Positions 31,981 to 40,482 are shown, counted from the stretch's first letter. The stretch is DNA of 42,624 bases from Chloracidobacterium sp. UBA3360 (GCA_002360555.1 DEQS01000081.1:1-42624), one strand, 5' to 3'. The notes: generated by a model from the letters alone, not told the origin. Numbers and translations are program-made.

Positions 31981-32009
31981 AAAAGAGGCGGTTTATCCGC
32001 CTCTTTTTT
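31981..32009 (+). terminator. Rho-independent terminator between bactofilin and the small basic gene
   Basis: AAAAGAGGCGG (31981-31991) pairs with CCGCCTCTTTT (from 31997) around loop TTTAT, followed by further T residues. Read on the minus strand it also ends in a short T-run, so it can serve the convergent gene at 32036-32221 as well. Confidence 0.85.
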
Positions 32010-32035
32010 ATTAATGTGTGATCGGGAAAGTGAGC

Positions 32036-32221
32036 TTAACCTTTCTTCTTTTCAGGACGCGGTTTGATCGCGGTGGTATTTGCCCGCGGTGTTACCACTG
32101 ATGATTTGAATTCCTGTCCCGCGTTCACCGCCGCTTTGGCGGACGCAAGCATTTTCGAATCACTCAATAGTTTTTGTGCGGCCTTTGCGCTTTTACTAAG
32201 TCTCTTTTTTGGTTTTGGCAT
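32036..32221 (-). CDS. Small lysine/alanine-rich basic protein
   Basis: A 61-residue open frame rich in Lys, Ala and Ser (KKRLSKSAKAAQKLLSDSKM), with a helical N-terminal half and an extended basic end (KPRPEKKKG). AGGA lies about 9 bases before the ATG and the gene follows mnmA by 13 bases on the same strand, so translation is plausible. No known family is recognised; a nucleic-acid-binding role is possible from the charge but is only inference. Confidence 0.55.
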   Translation of the reverse strand: MPKPKKRLSKSAKAAQKLLSDSKMLASAKAAVNAGQEFKSSVVTPRANTTAIKPRPEKKKG

Positions 32222-32234
32222 AATATCATCCTAC

Positions 32235-33344
32235 CTAATTCTTAACTATCCAACCGCCGCCGACAACTTCATCTCCATTATAGAATATTGTTGCCTGTCC
32301 CGGCGTGATCGCCCGCTGCGGTTCGTCAAATACGATCCGAGCCCTGTTATCCGGCAAAGCGTGGATCGTCGCAGGAGCGGGCTCGTGTCTATATCGAACC
32401 TTTACATTTGCCCGAACCTGCTCAGTTGGCACGTCAAAAGCGACCCAGTTGACGCCTTTTGCAACAAACTCAAGTGAATCGAGTTCATCCTCTTCGCCGA
32501 CGATGATCTGATTTTTTAGACGCTCGATCTGCGTCACATACAACGGCTTTTCGTTCGAGATTCCAAGCCCACGCCGCTGGCCAACGGTGTAGCGATGAAT
32601 TCCGGTGTGGTTCCCGATCGTCTCACCCGCCGTATTTACAATGTCGCCGCCCTCGGGCGTCTCGGCGGAACGTCCTTCGTGATCAAGATATCGATCGATA
32701 AACTCAGAATATTTGCCATCCGGCACAAAACAGATCTCCTGCGATTCCTGTTTCTCCGCCGTGTAAAGTTTGGCTTCGCGGGCGATGTCGCGGACCTCTT
32801 CTTTTTGCATCTCACCGAGCGGAAAATACGCGTGCGAAAGCTGCTCTTGGGTAAGCTCCCATAGAAAATAGCTCTGATCTTTCCAATGGTTTCTGCCGCG
32901 AAACAACCGATAACGATGGTTTGCTTCGTCATATTCGACGCGTGCGTAATGCCCGGTCGCAACCTTTTCACAGCCGAGAGATATCGCCATCTTATCCAGC
33001 GAAGCAAATTTGAGCCGGGAGTTACAGGCCACGCACGGAATCGGCGTTTCTCCCGACAGATAGCTCTGGATAAAAGGTTCGACGACTGATTCCTCAAATT
33101 CACGTTCTAGATTCAATACGTAAAAAGGAAACCCGAGCGATTCGGCCACGCGGCGTGCGTCATAAACGTCGTCAAGCGAGCAGCACCTGCTGGGAAGCGG
33201 ATCGCCATTTTCATCGACGCTCACGCCACGGCGCTGGTTCCACAGCTGCATCGTAAAGCCGACCAACTCGTGTCCCTGCTCTTTTAATAACGCCGCGGCT
33301 GCCGACGAATCGACCCCGCCACTCATTGCTACTGCTATCTTCAT
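32235..33344 (-). CDS. mnmA: tRNA-specific 2-thiouridylase MnmA
   Basis: MnmA activates and thiolates uridine 34 of tRNA-Lys, -Glu and -Gln. The 369-residue protein starts with MKIAVAMSGGVDSS (PP-loop 8-14). The catalytic cysteines are C107 in CVACNSRLKF and C205 in SQEICFVPDGKY. The motif GHYARV, the KDQSYFLWELTQEQL stretch, and the C-terminal beta-barrel with VRYRHEPAPATI and RAITPGQATIFYNGDEVVGGGWI are all present. The early insertion VSVDENGDPLPSRCCSLDDV with a Cys pair is seen in a subset of MnmA proteins. A 61-codon basic-protein gene follows. Confidence 0.97.
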   Translation of the reverse strand: MKIAVAMSGGVDSSAAAALLKEQGHELVGFTMQLWNQRRGVSVDENGDPLPSRCCSLDDVYDARRVAESLGFPFYVLNLEREFEESVVEPFIQSYLSGETPIPCVACNSRLKFASLDKMAISLGCEKVATGHYARVEYDEANHRYRLFRGRNHWKDQSYFLWELTQEQLSHAYFPLGEMQKEEVRDIAREAKLYTAEKQESQEICFVPDGKYSEFIDRYLDHEGRSAETPEGGDIVNTAGETIGNHTGIHRYTVGQRRGLGISNEKPLYVTQIERLKNQIIVGEEDELDSLEFVAKGVNWVAFDVPTEQVRANVKVRYRHEPAPATIHALPDNRARIVFDEPQRAITPGQATIFYNGDEVVGGGWIVKN

Positions 33345-33395
33345 CGCTACACCAAACTTTGAGTATAGCGATTGCCAACGGTCTTTGGAAACACT

Positions 33396-34520
33396 TTACT
33401 TGATCGGATCATTCAGGACAGATGAAAGCATCCCTTTTATCGCCTCAAAATATGATCGGGATCCTGCGCGATTCGGATGTCCGACTGCTGCAACGGTGCA
33501 GCGTTTTAGAGCATATTTGATACCGGTTTTGAGCTCCAAGTCCTTAAATGCGGTCTTGCAATCGGCCTTGCGATCATGAAATTGCGGATCTTCAACTGAT
33601 CCATTCTTCCGCATGCGGAAAAGTAGCGTTTTCGGCGCCTCAACCGCATTTTCGTCACTAAAATTTGGAGAAATGAAAATAGCCTGTCTGCGGCCGACCT
33701 TTGCGTTGTGTTGATCAACTGCTTTTATTAACTGCCTGTCGGATTCTGTCTTCCAAATCTCTGATCTGATCATCGCTCGCTTAAATAGCTTTCCGAAAAC
33801 TAAGGGCCGTATCAATGGATTGTTGACAAAGCCCTGTAACAAGTTTGGAATATTGAGTATTTCGAGCCACGCGTTGAACACTGCGCTTCGCGAAGATCGT
33901 GGTGAGATCATCGAATAATAGCCAATTAGAGCGATGCGGGCATCGGGGTTAAATTTTGAAATATGCTCAAGCAATTCGCGGACTCGCTTTTGACAAACTT
34001 CCTCGACCAATGGCTTTAGCTTTTCGGGATCTTCGAACGGATTAAGCACACCCTCTACGGAAATATCCGTGATCCCGGCAGAAAGCATCACTAGATCAGC
34101 ACCTCGAACTTGTCCACGCAACTGATATTCAGCGGCGGCCGTTTCGACCTGTTTCCAAATACTCGGGGTCGAAACGTTGACCTCCCCTTTGTAAAAGTAG
34201 TTTTCGTCTCGCCCCGCTGCACGGTATTTCGCCGCCTCATTGGGATCGAACCGGATCGTTGCCCCCGAATGTGCCTTGACCGCTAGGTTTACTTCGCGAT
34301 GCTTTCCAAATGCGTCGTGCCTTAGCCAATCTGCGGTAAGGTTGTAGAATTTGTCCCTCTCATCGAGCCCTTGTCCCCAAATGAGTGAATCGCCAACGAC
34401 AAGCATCTCAAATGGTTCATCCGGAGAAAAGCTGCCTGGGGCCGATGTTTTGCCAAATACGGTAAACAACGTTGTGGCGGCTAGGGTCCTAAGAAAATCA
34501 CGTCGGGAAACCTTGTTCAT
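33396..34520 (-). CDS. Tat-exported SGNH/GDSL-type hydrolase
   Basis: A 374-residue protein whose N-terminus MNKVSRRDFLRTLAATTLF is a twin-arginine signal (R6-R7), so it is exported folded. The GDSL block is MLVVGDSLIWGQGLDERDKF with the nucleophile S45. The segment LVMLSAGITDISVEG is at the block III position, where an Asn or related residue is usual but the match is loose. The family cleaves acyl or acetyl esters, often on lipids or polysaccharides. No conserved neighbour hints at the substrate. It is divergent from the MATE gene. Confidence 0.8.
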   Translation of the reverse strand: MNKVSRRDFLRTLAATTLFTVFGKTSAPGSFSPDEPFEMLVVGDSLIWGQGLDERDKFYNLTADWLRHDAFGKHREVNLAVKAHSGATIRFDPNEAAKYRAAGRDENYFYKGEVNVSTPSIWKQVETAAAEYQLRGQVRGADLVMLSAGITDISVEGVLNPFEDPEKLKPLVEEVCQKRVRELLEHISKFNPDARIALIGYYSMISPRSSRSAVFNAWLEILNIPNLLQGFVNNPLIRPLVFGKLFKRAMIRSEIWKTESDRQLIKAVDQHNAKVGRRQAIFISPNFSDENAVEAPKTLLFRMRKNGSVEDPQFHDRKADCKTAFKDLELKTGIKYALKRCTVAAVGHPNRAGSRSYFEAIKGMLSSVLNDPIK

Positions 34521-34631
34521 TTATGCTCCTTACATAAATGGTATTTCAAGCAAATTTTAGTTTGTTCAATGCAAATAACCAGTGATCAAGCGCACATCCC
34601 TTGCCCCGGCTTTTCTGGTTTGAGCATCCTA

Positions 34632-34640
34632 TGCTATATT
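34632..34640 (+). promoter_or_regulatory. Putative extended -10 promoter upstream of the MATE gene
   Basis: TGCTATATT matches an extended -10 element and is identical to the one before the beta-lactamase-like gene at 22534. It would start an mRNA near 34647, giving a leader of about 130 bases. Confidence 0.4.
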
Positions 34641-34649
34641 CAAAAAACT

Positions 34650-34778
34650 ATGAAGCCGACCATCCGCTAAGCGAACCTCAGAATTAGTGCTCGATGCCAG
34701 CGCTTTTAGCTAGCGCAAAACCCGGGCTTTCCCGGCACCTCTCTCGTGCCTCAACTTTTGATCCTTTAAGGTAATTTT
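34650..34778 (+). promoter_or_regulatory. Structured 5' leader of the MATE gene, possible attenuator
   Basis: The leader could begin with a six-codon open frame (ATG at 34650, MKPTIR, TAA). Three stem-loops follow: GCGC/GCGC at 34700-34716, CCGGG-CTTT-CCCGG at 34722-34735 and GGCAC-CTCTCTC-GTGCC at 34734-34750. The last two share bases 34734-34735 and cannot both be complete. The ribosome binding site TAAGGT (34767-34772) lies 6 bases before the ATG. No known riboswitch consensus was recognised. Confidence 0.4.
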
Positions 34779-36203
34779 ATGTCCTTTAATTCTGAAACTC
34801 CGTCTGCGGAGGCGGTCGATAATTCTTTTTGGGCGGTATTGCGCGAAGCAGTTCGCGGATCTAACCGCGATTTCACGACCGGGCCGATCGGCCTCGGTAT
34901 ATTTTTGCTTGCCGTGCCGATGATACTCGAAATGAGTATGGAGAGCCTGTTTGCAGTCGTGGACATTTTCTTTGTCGCTAAGCTCGGTGCTGATGCGGTC
35001 GCGATCGTCGGCCTGACCGAATCCGTCATGGCATTGATCTACGCGGTCGCATTTGGGTTTGCGATCAGTGCGACAGCGACGGTTGCCCGCCGGACAGGCG
35101 AAAAGGATGCCGCAGGTGCCGCTAAATCGGCGGCCCATGTCATCTATTGCGGCGTGATCGTTTCGCTCGTTATCAGCGCAATAGGGATCATTTTTGCCCC
35201 CCAGATTCTCACTTTGTTAGGAGCAAAACCGCACATTTTGGCCGAAGGTTCGCAATTCATGCGGATCATGGTCGGCGGTAATGCTGCGGTCCTATTCATT
35301 TTCCTGCTAAATGCGATCTTTCGCGGAGCCGGTGATGCAGCTATCGCAATGCGAGTATTGATACTGGCAAACGGGCTAAATATGATCCTCTCGCCGTGTT
35401 TTATTTTCGGTGTTTCGTTCTTTCCAGAGCTTGGCGTTACTGGTGCAGCAGTCGGAACGACCATCGGCCGCAGTATTGGTGTACTTTACGCGGCATGGCA
35501 TCTCTTTCGTGCCGGCGGCCGCATACACATCAGCCGCGATAGCTGGCGGTTTGATCCAACATTGCTTTGGAAATTAATAAAGCTATCATCAACCGGCGTA
35601 TTTCAATTGTTAGTAGCCACAGCCAGTTGGACCGCTCTGATGCCGATAATGGCTGGCTTTGGCGAAGTCGCCATTGCCGGGTACATCATCGCTTTGCGTG
35701 TTGTGATGTTTGCCTTGCTGCCTGCTCTCGGATTGAGCAATGCCGCAGCGACAATGGTCGGGCAAAATCTTGGTGCCGGAAAGCCCGAGCGGGCCGAAGC
35801 GGCCGTGTGGAAAGCCGCATGGTTTAATGCCGCTTTCTATTCTGCCATCGGCCTGATCTTTTTGATATTTTCGCACCCGATCATCAGCATATTTACGCAA
35901 GAGCCTGAGGTGTTGCGATACGGCACATCCGCCCTGCACATCATCGCGTACGGTTTTGCGTTCTACGGCCTCGGCATGGTACTCGAAACTGCGTTCAACG
36001 GGGCGGGCGACACATGGACGCCGACTTATCTCAATTTGCTCGTATTTTGGATATTTGAAATACCGCTCGCTTATGCACTGGCGTATCGGTTCAATCTCGG
36101 TCCGGATGGTGTTTTTTGGGCGATCACACTTGCGTTCTCGTTGCTGGCGATCGCAAGCGGATTATTATTCCGACGCGGTAAGTGGAAACAGAAAACGGTG
36201 TAG
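34779..36203 (+). CDS. MATE family efflux transporter
   Basis: A 474-residue inner-membrane antiporter with twelve hydrophobic segments in two homologous halves. The MATE pattern is visible in IFLLAVPMILEMSMESLFAV followed by DIFFVAKLGADAVAIVGLTE, and in the second half in IIALRVVMFALLPALGLSNA and AAATMVGQNLGAGKPERAEA (the conserved GQNLGAG). Family members expel cationic drugs or metabolites using Na+ or H+. TAAGGT precedes the ATG by 6 bases. The upstream region has a promoter-like element and three hairpins. Substrate cannot be inferred. Confidence 0.93.
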   Translation: MSFNSETPSAEAVDNSFWAVLREAVRGSNRDFTTGPIGLGIFLLAVPMILEMSMESLFAVVDIFFVAKLGADAVAIVGLTESVMALIYAVAFGFAISATATVARRTGEKDAAGAAKSAAHVIYCGVIVSLVISAIGIIFAPQILTLLGAKPHILAEGSQFMRIMVGGNAAVLFIFLLNAIFRGAGDAAIAMRVLILANGLNMILSPCFIFGVSFFPELGVTGAAVGTTIGRSIGVLYAAWHLFRAGGRIHISRDSWRFDPTLLWKLIKLSSTGVFQLLVATASWTALMPIMAGFGEVAIAGYIIALRVVMFALLPALGLSNAAATMVGQNLGAGKPERAEAAVWKAAWFNAAFYSAIGLIFLIFSHPIISIFTQEPEVLRYGTSALHIIAYGFAFYGLGMVLETAFNGAGDTWTPTYLNLLVFWIFEIPLAYALAYRFNLGPDGVFWAITLAFSLLAIASGLLFRRGKWKQKTV

Positions 36204-36206
36204 GTC

Positions 36207-36286
36207 AATTAACCACAGACAGACACTGATAAACAAGGATTATTAGAGCCCTTATATCTGTGTTCATCTGTGTTAATCTGTGGCTA
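36207..36286. repeat. CACAGAT-type stutter repeat forming a long inverted repeat
   Basis: Left arm TTAACCACAGACAGACACTG... (from 36209) and right arm 36254-36286, built of ATCTGTGTTCATCTGTGTTA words, are imperfect inverted repeats. Over 32 aligned positions 24 agree by my count. The CCACAGAT/GAACACAGAT wording resembles an intergenic repeat I recall from unrelated bacteria. It occupies almost the whole gap between the MATE gene and aat. Confidence 0.75.
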
Positions 36287-36290
36287 AAAT

Positions 36291-36983
36291 ATGTCTTTGC
36301 ATACGTTTCCAGACCCACGTACATACAGATACCCCGACTGGGTCGAGATCGGCGAATATCTTTTCCGCTCTCATGATGTCATCTCGTTTGGCACGCCTCT
36401 TACCGTTGATACTGTTCGCGAAGCATATCTAAAAGGCATCTTCCCTTGGTACACCGATGGCATCCCGCTGCCGTGGCATTGCCCGGAGGAGCGTGCGATC
36501 TTGGATTTTACAGATCTGCGGATTCCCCGCAGCCTCGAAAAAGAACGCCGCAAAGCTGAGTTTACGTTCACCATAGACAAAGCCTTTTCGACCGTGATGC
36601 ACGAGTGTTCGCTCGCTTATCGCCCCGGCCAGCGCGGCACATGGATCACGCCGGAATTTGAGCAGGTTTTCACACAGTTGCACCGCGACGGCATGGCTCA
36701 CAGCATCGAGGCTTGGGACGCCGGCGGCAACCTTGTCGGCGGGCTTTACGGCATCGACGCTGGGGGTGTTTTCTGCGGCGAGTCGATGTTTTATAAAGCA
36801 CCAAATGCCTCAAAGCTCTCACTGCTCTTTCTCATCGACCATTTACAAAGCCGCGGTTCTACATGGCTCGATACACAGGTTATGACACCGCATCTCCAAG
36901 CTCTCGGTGCAAAAGAGATTGACCGCGGCGAGTTTTTGGATAAACTCAAAGCAACACAAAATTTAGGCCTGACGCTTTTCTGA
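36291..36983 (+). CDS. aat: Leucyl/phenylalanyl-tRNA-protein transferase
   Basis: Aat transfers Leu or Phe from charged tRNA to proteins with N-terminal Lys or Arg, making them ClpS substrates. The 230-residue protein has the GNAT-like Aat fold with the motifs AYLKGIFPWYTDG, LPWHCPEERAILDF, RGTWITPEFEQVFTQLHRDG, AHSIEAWDAGGNLVGGLYG and GESMFYKAPNASKLSLLFL. WLDTQVMTPHLQALGAKEI is the typical C-terminal part. The ATG at 36291 has no clear Shine-Dalgarno sequence; the repeat at 36207-36286 lies directly upstream. The next gene follows after 7 bases. Confidence 0.95.
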   Translation: MSLHTFPDPRTYRYPDWVEIGEYLFRSHDVISFGTPLTVDTVREAYLKGIFPWYTDGIPLPWHCPEERAILDFTDLRIPRSLEKERRKAEFTFTIDKAFSTVMHECSLAYRPGQRGTWITPEFEQVFTQLHRDGMAHSIEAWDAGGNLVGGLYGIDAGGVFCGESMFYKAPNASKLSLLFLIDHLQSRGSTWLDTQVMTPHLQALGAKEIDRGEFLDKLKATQNLGLTLF

Positions 36984-36990
36984 CAATATT

Positions 36991-38055
36991 ATGAGCAACA
37001 CATTCCTGATCTACGGAGCAAATGGTTACACGGGCGAACTGATCACACGAATGGCCGCCGAACGCGGGCTGAAACCGATACTCGCGGGCCGTAACGCGAT
37101 CGCCATCGAAGAACTTGCGAAAAAACATCATCTCGAATACCGCGTCTTTTCCCTCGACGAAACCGACCGGGTCGATGCAGCTCTGCAAGAGGTCGATATG
37201 GTGCTGCATTGTGCCGGGCCGTTCTCGATCACTAGCGCTCCGATGGTCAAGGCTTGTCTGCGAAACAAAAAGCATTACACCGACATCACCGGCGAGATCA
37301 GCGTCTTTGAGACGTGTGCGGCGTTCGACCAAAAGGCACAGGACGCAGGGGTAATGGTGATGCCCGGAGTCGGATTTGATGTCGTCCCTAGCGACTGTCT
37401 CGCCCGCCATCTAAAAGACCGTCTGCCCTCCGCAACCCATTTGTCCCTGGCATTTTACGGCATGGGCCGGATCTCGCATGGCACACAGGCCACGATGACG
37501 ATGAACGTTGGCAAAGGTGGTGCGATCCGCCGCGACGGCAAGATCACTGGCGTACCGTCGGCGTGGAAAACCCGCGAGATCGATTTTGGCGAGGGCGTTG
37601 TAAAGACAGGCGTTACCATCCCCTGGGGCGATGTCGCGACGGCTTTTTATTCGACGGGTATACCAAATATCGAGGTTTTCACGATCGTCCCGCCGTCAAA
37701 TCTCAAAATGATGAAAGCTGCCCGCTACATCGGCTGGCTGCTCGCGACCGGGCCGTTCCAAAGCTATCTGCAAAAGAAAATTCCCGCCGGCGGCCCATCC
37801 GACGCCGAACGCGAAAAAGGCCGGACATTGTTATGGGGCGAAGCCTCCGACAGCAACGGCAACCGCGTCGAATCCCGGCTCCAAGGCCCCGAGGGCTACA
37901 CCCTCACCGCCATCGCCGCCCTAAACATCGCCGAAAAGATCCTAGCCGGCAATTTCACCGCGGGTTATCAAACCCCCGCCAAAGCCTACGGCGCCGATCT
38001 CGTCCTCGAGATCGACGGCCTCGTCCGGCAGGAAGTGAAACCCGCCAGCCATTAA
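36991..38055 (+). CDS. Saccharopine-dehydrogenase-like NAD(P)-binding oxidoreductase
   Basis: A 354-residue protein with an N-terminal Rossmann fold (FLIYGANGYTGELITRMAAE, the GxxGxxG-type loop) and the overall layout of saccharopine-dehydrogenase-like proteins and mycobacterial trans-acting enoyl reductases. Other family stretches are VLHCAGPFSITSAPMVKACL, HYTDITGEISVFE and VMVMPGVGFDVVPSDCLARH. The C-terminal part ends in YTLTAIAALNIAEKILAGNF...GYQTPAKAYG, also conserved. Substrate unknown; lipid-related reductions are known for some relatives. It follows aat closely, probably in one transcript. Confidence 0.88.
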   Translation: MSNTFLIYGANGYTGELITRMAAERGLKPILAGRNAIAIEELAKKHHLEYRVFSLDETDRVDAALQEVDMVLHCAGPFSITSAPMVKACLRNKKHYTDITGEISVFETCAAFDQKAQDAGVMVMPGVGFDVVPSDCLARHLKDRLPSATHLSLAFYGMGRISHGTQATMTMNVGKGGAIRRDGKITGVPSAWKTREIDFGEGVVKTGVTIPWGDVATAFYSTGIPNIEVFTIVPPSNLKMMKAARYIGWLLATGPFQSYLQKKIPAGGPSDAEREKGRTLLWGEASDSNGNRVESRLQGPEGYTLTAIAALNIAEKILAGNFTAGYQTPAKAYGADLVLEIDGLVRQEVKPASH

Positions 38056-38061
38056 ATCACG

Positions 38062-39750
38062 ATGTCATTTGAAGATATCAAAACTAGGCTAGAGGATCTC
38101 ATTAGTAATGCGCGCCCCGACGTCGTAATTATTCGAGGCTTATGGGGAGTGGGTAAGACATATTTTTGGAAGAATCTTGTCGAAAAACTAGTCGCGTTGA
38201 AACGCCTGGGCCTTCCGGAATATGCATATGTCTCACTCTTTGGCGTAGGCGACATCGAAACCGTCAAGAATTTACTCGCAGCATCCTTTCTTGAGAACAA
38301 GCTTCGGGATGGCAAGCGCGAACCAGGGCTGATCGCTCGAACACTTGCGCAAGCTGGATTCCAAAGCGGTGTTCAGCAGGCTTGGAAAAGCGTACCATAT
38401 GCAGGTTGGGCCCCAATCGGTCTAGCTGGTCTTTTCGCCTTCCTTGCGGTTAAGAATGCTGTGATTTGCATTGATGATTTGGAACGAAAGGGTGAAAGTT
38501 TGACGATCCGCGAGGTACTCGGTCTAGCAGCCCTTCTTAAAGAGCAACGCAATTGTAAGGTAGTGTTCATCCTCAATCAGGGAGCACTAAGCACGGAACA
38601 TGCTGCCGAGTTTACAGGTCACAATGAAAAGCTTGTTGACTGGGAGTTTGAATTCGCCCCCTCGCCAGAGGTGGTTGTCGACTACGTTTTCTCCACCGAG
38701 GAAGAGCACTACGAACTCATTCGAACATGCTGTCTCAATCTCGGGATACGCAATGTTCGTATTCTCAGCAGAATTCAGAGCTTCGTTGCGGACCTCAAGC
38801 CATATTTGAAGGATTTACGCGACCCGATAGCCGAAGATGTAATACGGAGTACCATTCTCTTCGTTTGGGCGCGGTTTGAGAAGGAATCCGACCCACCAAC
38901 CTACGATTTTCTTATTGAATACTCAGGGGTCCGGTACAGTGTACGACGGTCCATTGGTGGAACTGCCACCCCAAATGAGCAGGAGGATCGCTGGAGTCAA
39001 ATACTTGAGTCGTACAAATATGGTCGAACTGACGAAGTTGATCAGATTATTTTGCGGTTCATTCATGAAGGATACTTTGAGGGTGAAGAACTACGGCAAA
39101 TGTTAGATGAGAGGAACCGGGAACACGTGAAGGCTGAGAGTATCCAAGATTATGACAGAGCCTGGGATGTGCTCCGGGACTCGTTTGACAACAATGAAGA
39201 TGAATTCCTCGATAATCTTATAAGCGGGTTCAGAAACACGATCCAATATCTTGGCATCGGCGACCTGGACTCGGCGGTTCAGATGCTTCGACATTTTGGC
39301 CGAGATAACACTGCTCACGAACTTATAGAGGAGTATTTTGAGGTACGAGTGACCACTGAATCGCTGGTAATGATTCGTGAGAATACGATTGGCGAAATAC
39401 GCTTCGAGGACGCCGAAATCAACGACCGATTTCATGCCGTCCTGGGCTTGTATGAAAGGACATTTGATTTTGAGGAATCGGTTAAGGCTGTCGCTTCGAA
39501 CGAATATGACTATGAAAATACAAGGTTTCTTGCCACCCAGACGCCGGACACTTTCTATGATTATTTCAAAAGCGGCAAAGACCCCGATCCAGTACGAACG
39601 TTAAGTCTTCTTCGGAGGCATGAATCGCTTCAGGCAATCTTGCATGAGGTACTGTTGCGAATCGGCTCTGAGTCCGAGATTAATAAGCTCCGCGTCCGCC
39701 GCTACTTTAAGATTGACTTGGACAATGATTCAGGGATGGGCAAAACATAG
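38062..39750 (+). CDS. KAP-like P-loop NTPase
   Basis: A 562-residue protein. Walker A is GLWGVGKT at 26-33, and Walker B is AVICIDDLERKG with D138-D139, the IDDL(D/E)R form of KAP-type P-loop ATPases. A short hydrophobic stretch (APIGLAGLFAFLAV, about 117-130) lies between them, where KAP proteins often carry membrane helices. N172 (FILNQG) could be sensor 1. The C-terminal 400 residues are helical and charged without a known domain. KAP NTPases include the phage-exclusion protein PifA, so defence is one possibility. The gene starts 6 bases after the reductase stop but has a different composition (23 G/C in the 60 bases 39001-39060), suggesting acquisition. Confidence 0.78.
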   Translation: MSFEDIKTRLEDLISNARPDVVIIRGLWGVGKTYFWKNLVEKLVALKRLGLPEYAYVSLFGVGDIETVKNLLAASFLENKLRDGKREPGLIARTLAQAGFQSGVQQAWKSVPYAGWAPIGLAGLFAFLAVKNAVICIDDLERKGESLTIREVLGLAALLKEQRNCKVVFILNQGALSTEHAAEFTGHNEKLVDWEFEFAPSPEVVVDYVFSTEEEHYELIRTCCLNLGIRNVRILSRIQSFVADLKPYLKDLRDPIAEDVIRSTILFVWARFEKESDPPTYDFLIEYSGVRYSVRRSIGGTATPNEQEDRWSQILESYKYGRTDEVDQIILRFIHEGYFEGEELRQMLDERNREHVKAESIQDYDRAWDVLRDSFDNNEDEFLDNLISGFRNTIQYLGIGDLDSAVQMLRHFGRDNTAHELIEEYFEVRVTTESLVMIRENTIGEIRFEDAEINDRFHAVLGLYERTFDFEESVKAVASNEYDYENTRFLATQTPDTFYDYFKSGKDPDPVRTLSLLRRHESLQAILHEVLLRIGSESEINKLRVRRYFKIDLDNDSGMGKT

Positions 39751-39831
39751 GCAGAAACATCAGGGCTGTACTCCATAGTTCATAATATCTGGAGCATCAA
39801 ACGAACTGAGAAGAGAGATTACTGCCCCGAA

Positions 39832-40224
39832 TTATCTCTTTCGCCGCTTGCGTCCCCCGACTGACACTGTTTCGCTGAGTTTTAGATACAGGGCATTGCC
39901 TTCGATCTCGGGGCGGATGAATTTTAATGTCGTGTCGATGTCGATGCCGAAATGGCGGCAGAAAGGGGCGGTGTTGATGCGCCAGTTACAACGGTTTGCT
40001 ACGACGGGAAACGCGTCGGGCAGACGCGGGCTGGCTGGTTCGATGGCGATGATGTCGCGGGTGCGGCTATAGTTTAGATGGACGGCTTCGGGTTTGCCCA
40101 ACATGTGATAGGCGTTGCGGTTTAGCAAGATCAGCTTTTGCGGGCTGATCGTGATGTGAACGCGTTTTTGCGCCGCCTCAGTCGGGCCGCCCCGGCATCT
40201 CTCAAATTCCCTCTCCAGCGCCAT
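39832..40224 (-). CDS. Conserved-looking hypothetical protein
   Basis: A 130-residue protein. Its centre (RVHITISPQKLILLNRNAYH, MLGKPEAVHLNYSRTRDIIA, IEPAS) has the alternating strand pattern of small DNA-binding or AbrB-like beta folds. A second half (WRINTAPFCRHFGIDIDTTL) and a basic tail GRKRRKR follow. I do not know its function. Codon use is like that of neighbouring core genes. The ATG is at 40222-40224 and no operon partner is evident. Confidence 0.65.
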   Translation of the reverse strand: MALEREFERCRGGPTEAAQKRVHITISPQKLILLNRNAYHMLGKPEAVHLNYSRTRDIIAIEPASPRLPDAFPVVANRCNWRINTAPFCRHFGIDIDTTLKFIRPEIEGNALYLKLSETVSVGGRKRRKR

Positions 40225-40260
40225 GTATCATAGATAGCACATTATTGCACCGCTGGTCAA

Positions 40261-40482
40261 CTAGAAATTTTGCTGTGAATACAGATCTGTTTTGCCGGGC
40301 AGAAACTTGCCGGTGTCGAAACCGTGTTTGTTAAATTTGTCCTTTTTGCCGATCTCGCGGAACATGCCAAACGGCCGCCTAACAATGGTCAGACGGCGCG
40401 TCTCTCTGGTCAAAAAATAGCGATAGTTGGTCAGGTAAAGAGTTTTTGGTACCGCGAGATCGGCCCACGGACAACTAACCAT
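40261..40482 (-). CDS. Small open frame, possibly a gene remnant
   Basis: Up to 73 residues. The last 58 (from TLYLTNYRYFLTRETRRLTI to the stop) use codons typical of real genes here, and the ending FDTGKFLPGKTDLYSQQNF looks protein-like. The first 15 codons lie in or next to the stutter repeat at 40469-40522, so the original 5' end may have been replaced. No family is recognised. It may start at the internal Met near residue 40, or be a truncated pseudogene. Confidence 0.35.
   Translation of the reverse strand: MVSCPWADLAVPKTLYLTNYRYFLTRETRRLTIVRRPFGMFREIGKKDKFNKHGFDTGKFLPGKTDLYSQQNF

Noticed and set aside
34650..34778. Known riboswitch (guanidine, PreQ1, yybP-ykoY or similar) before the MATE gene
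   Set aside because: I could not match any known consensus, so only a structured leader is reported.
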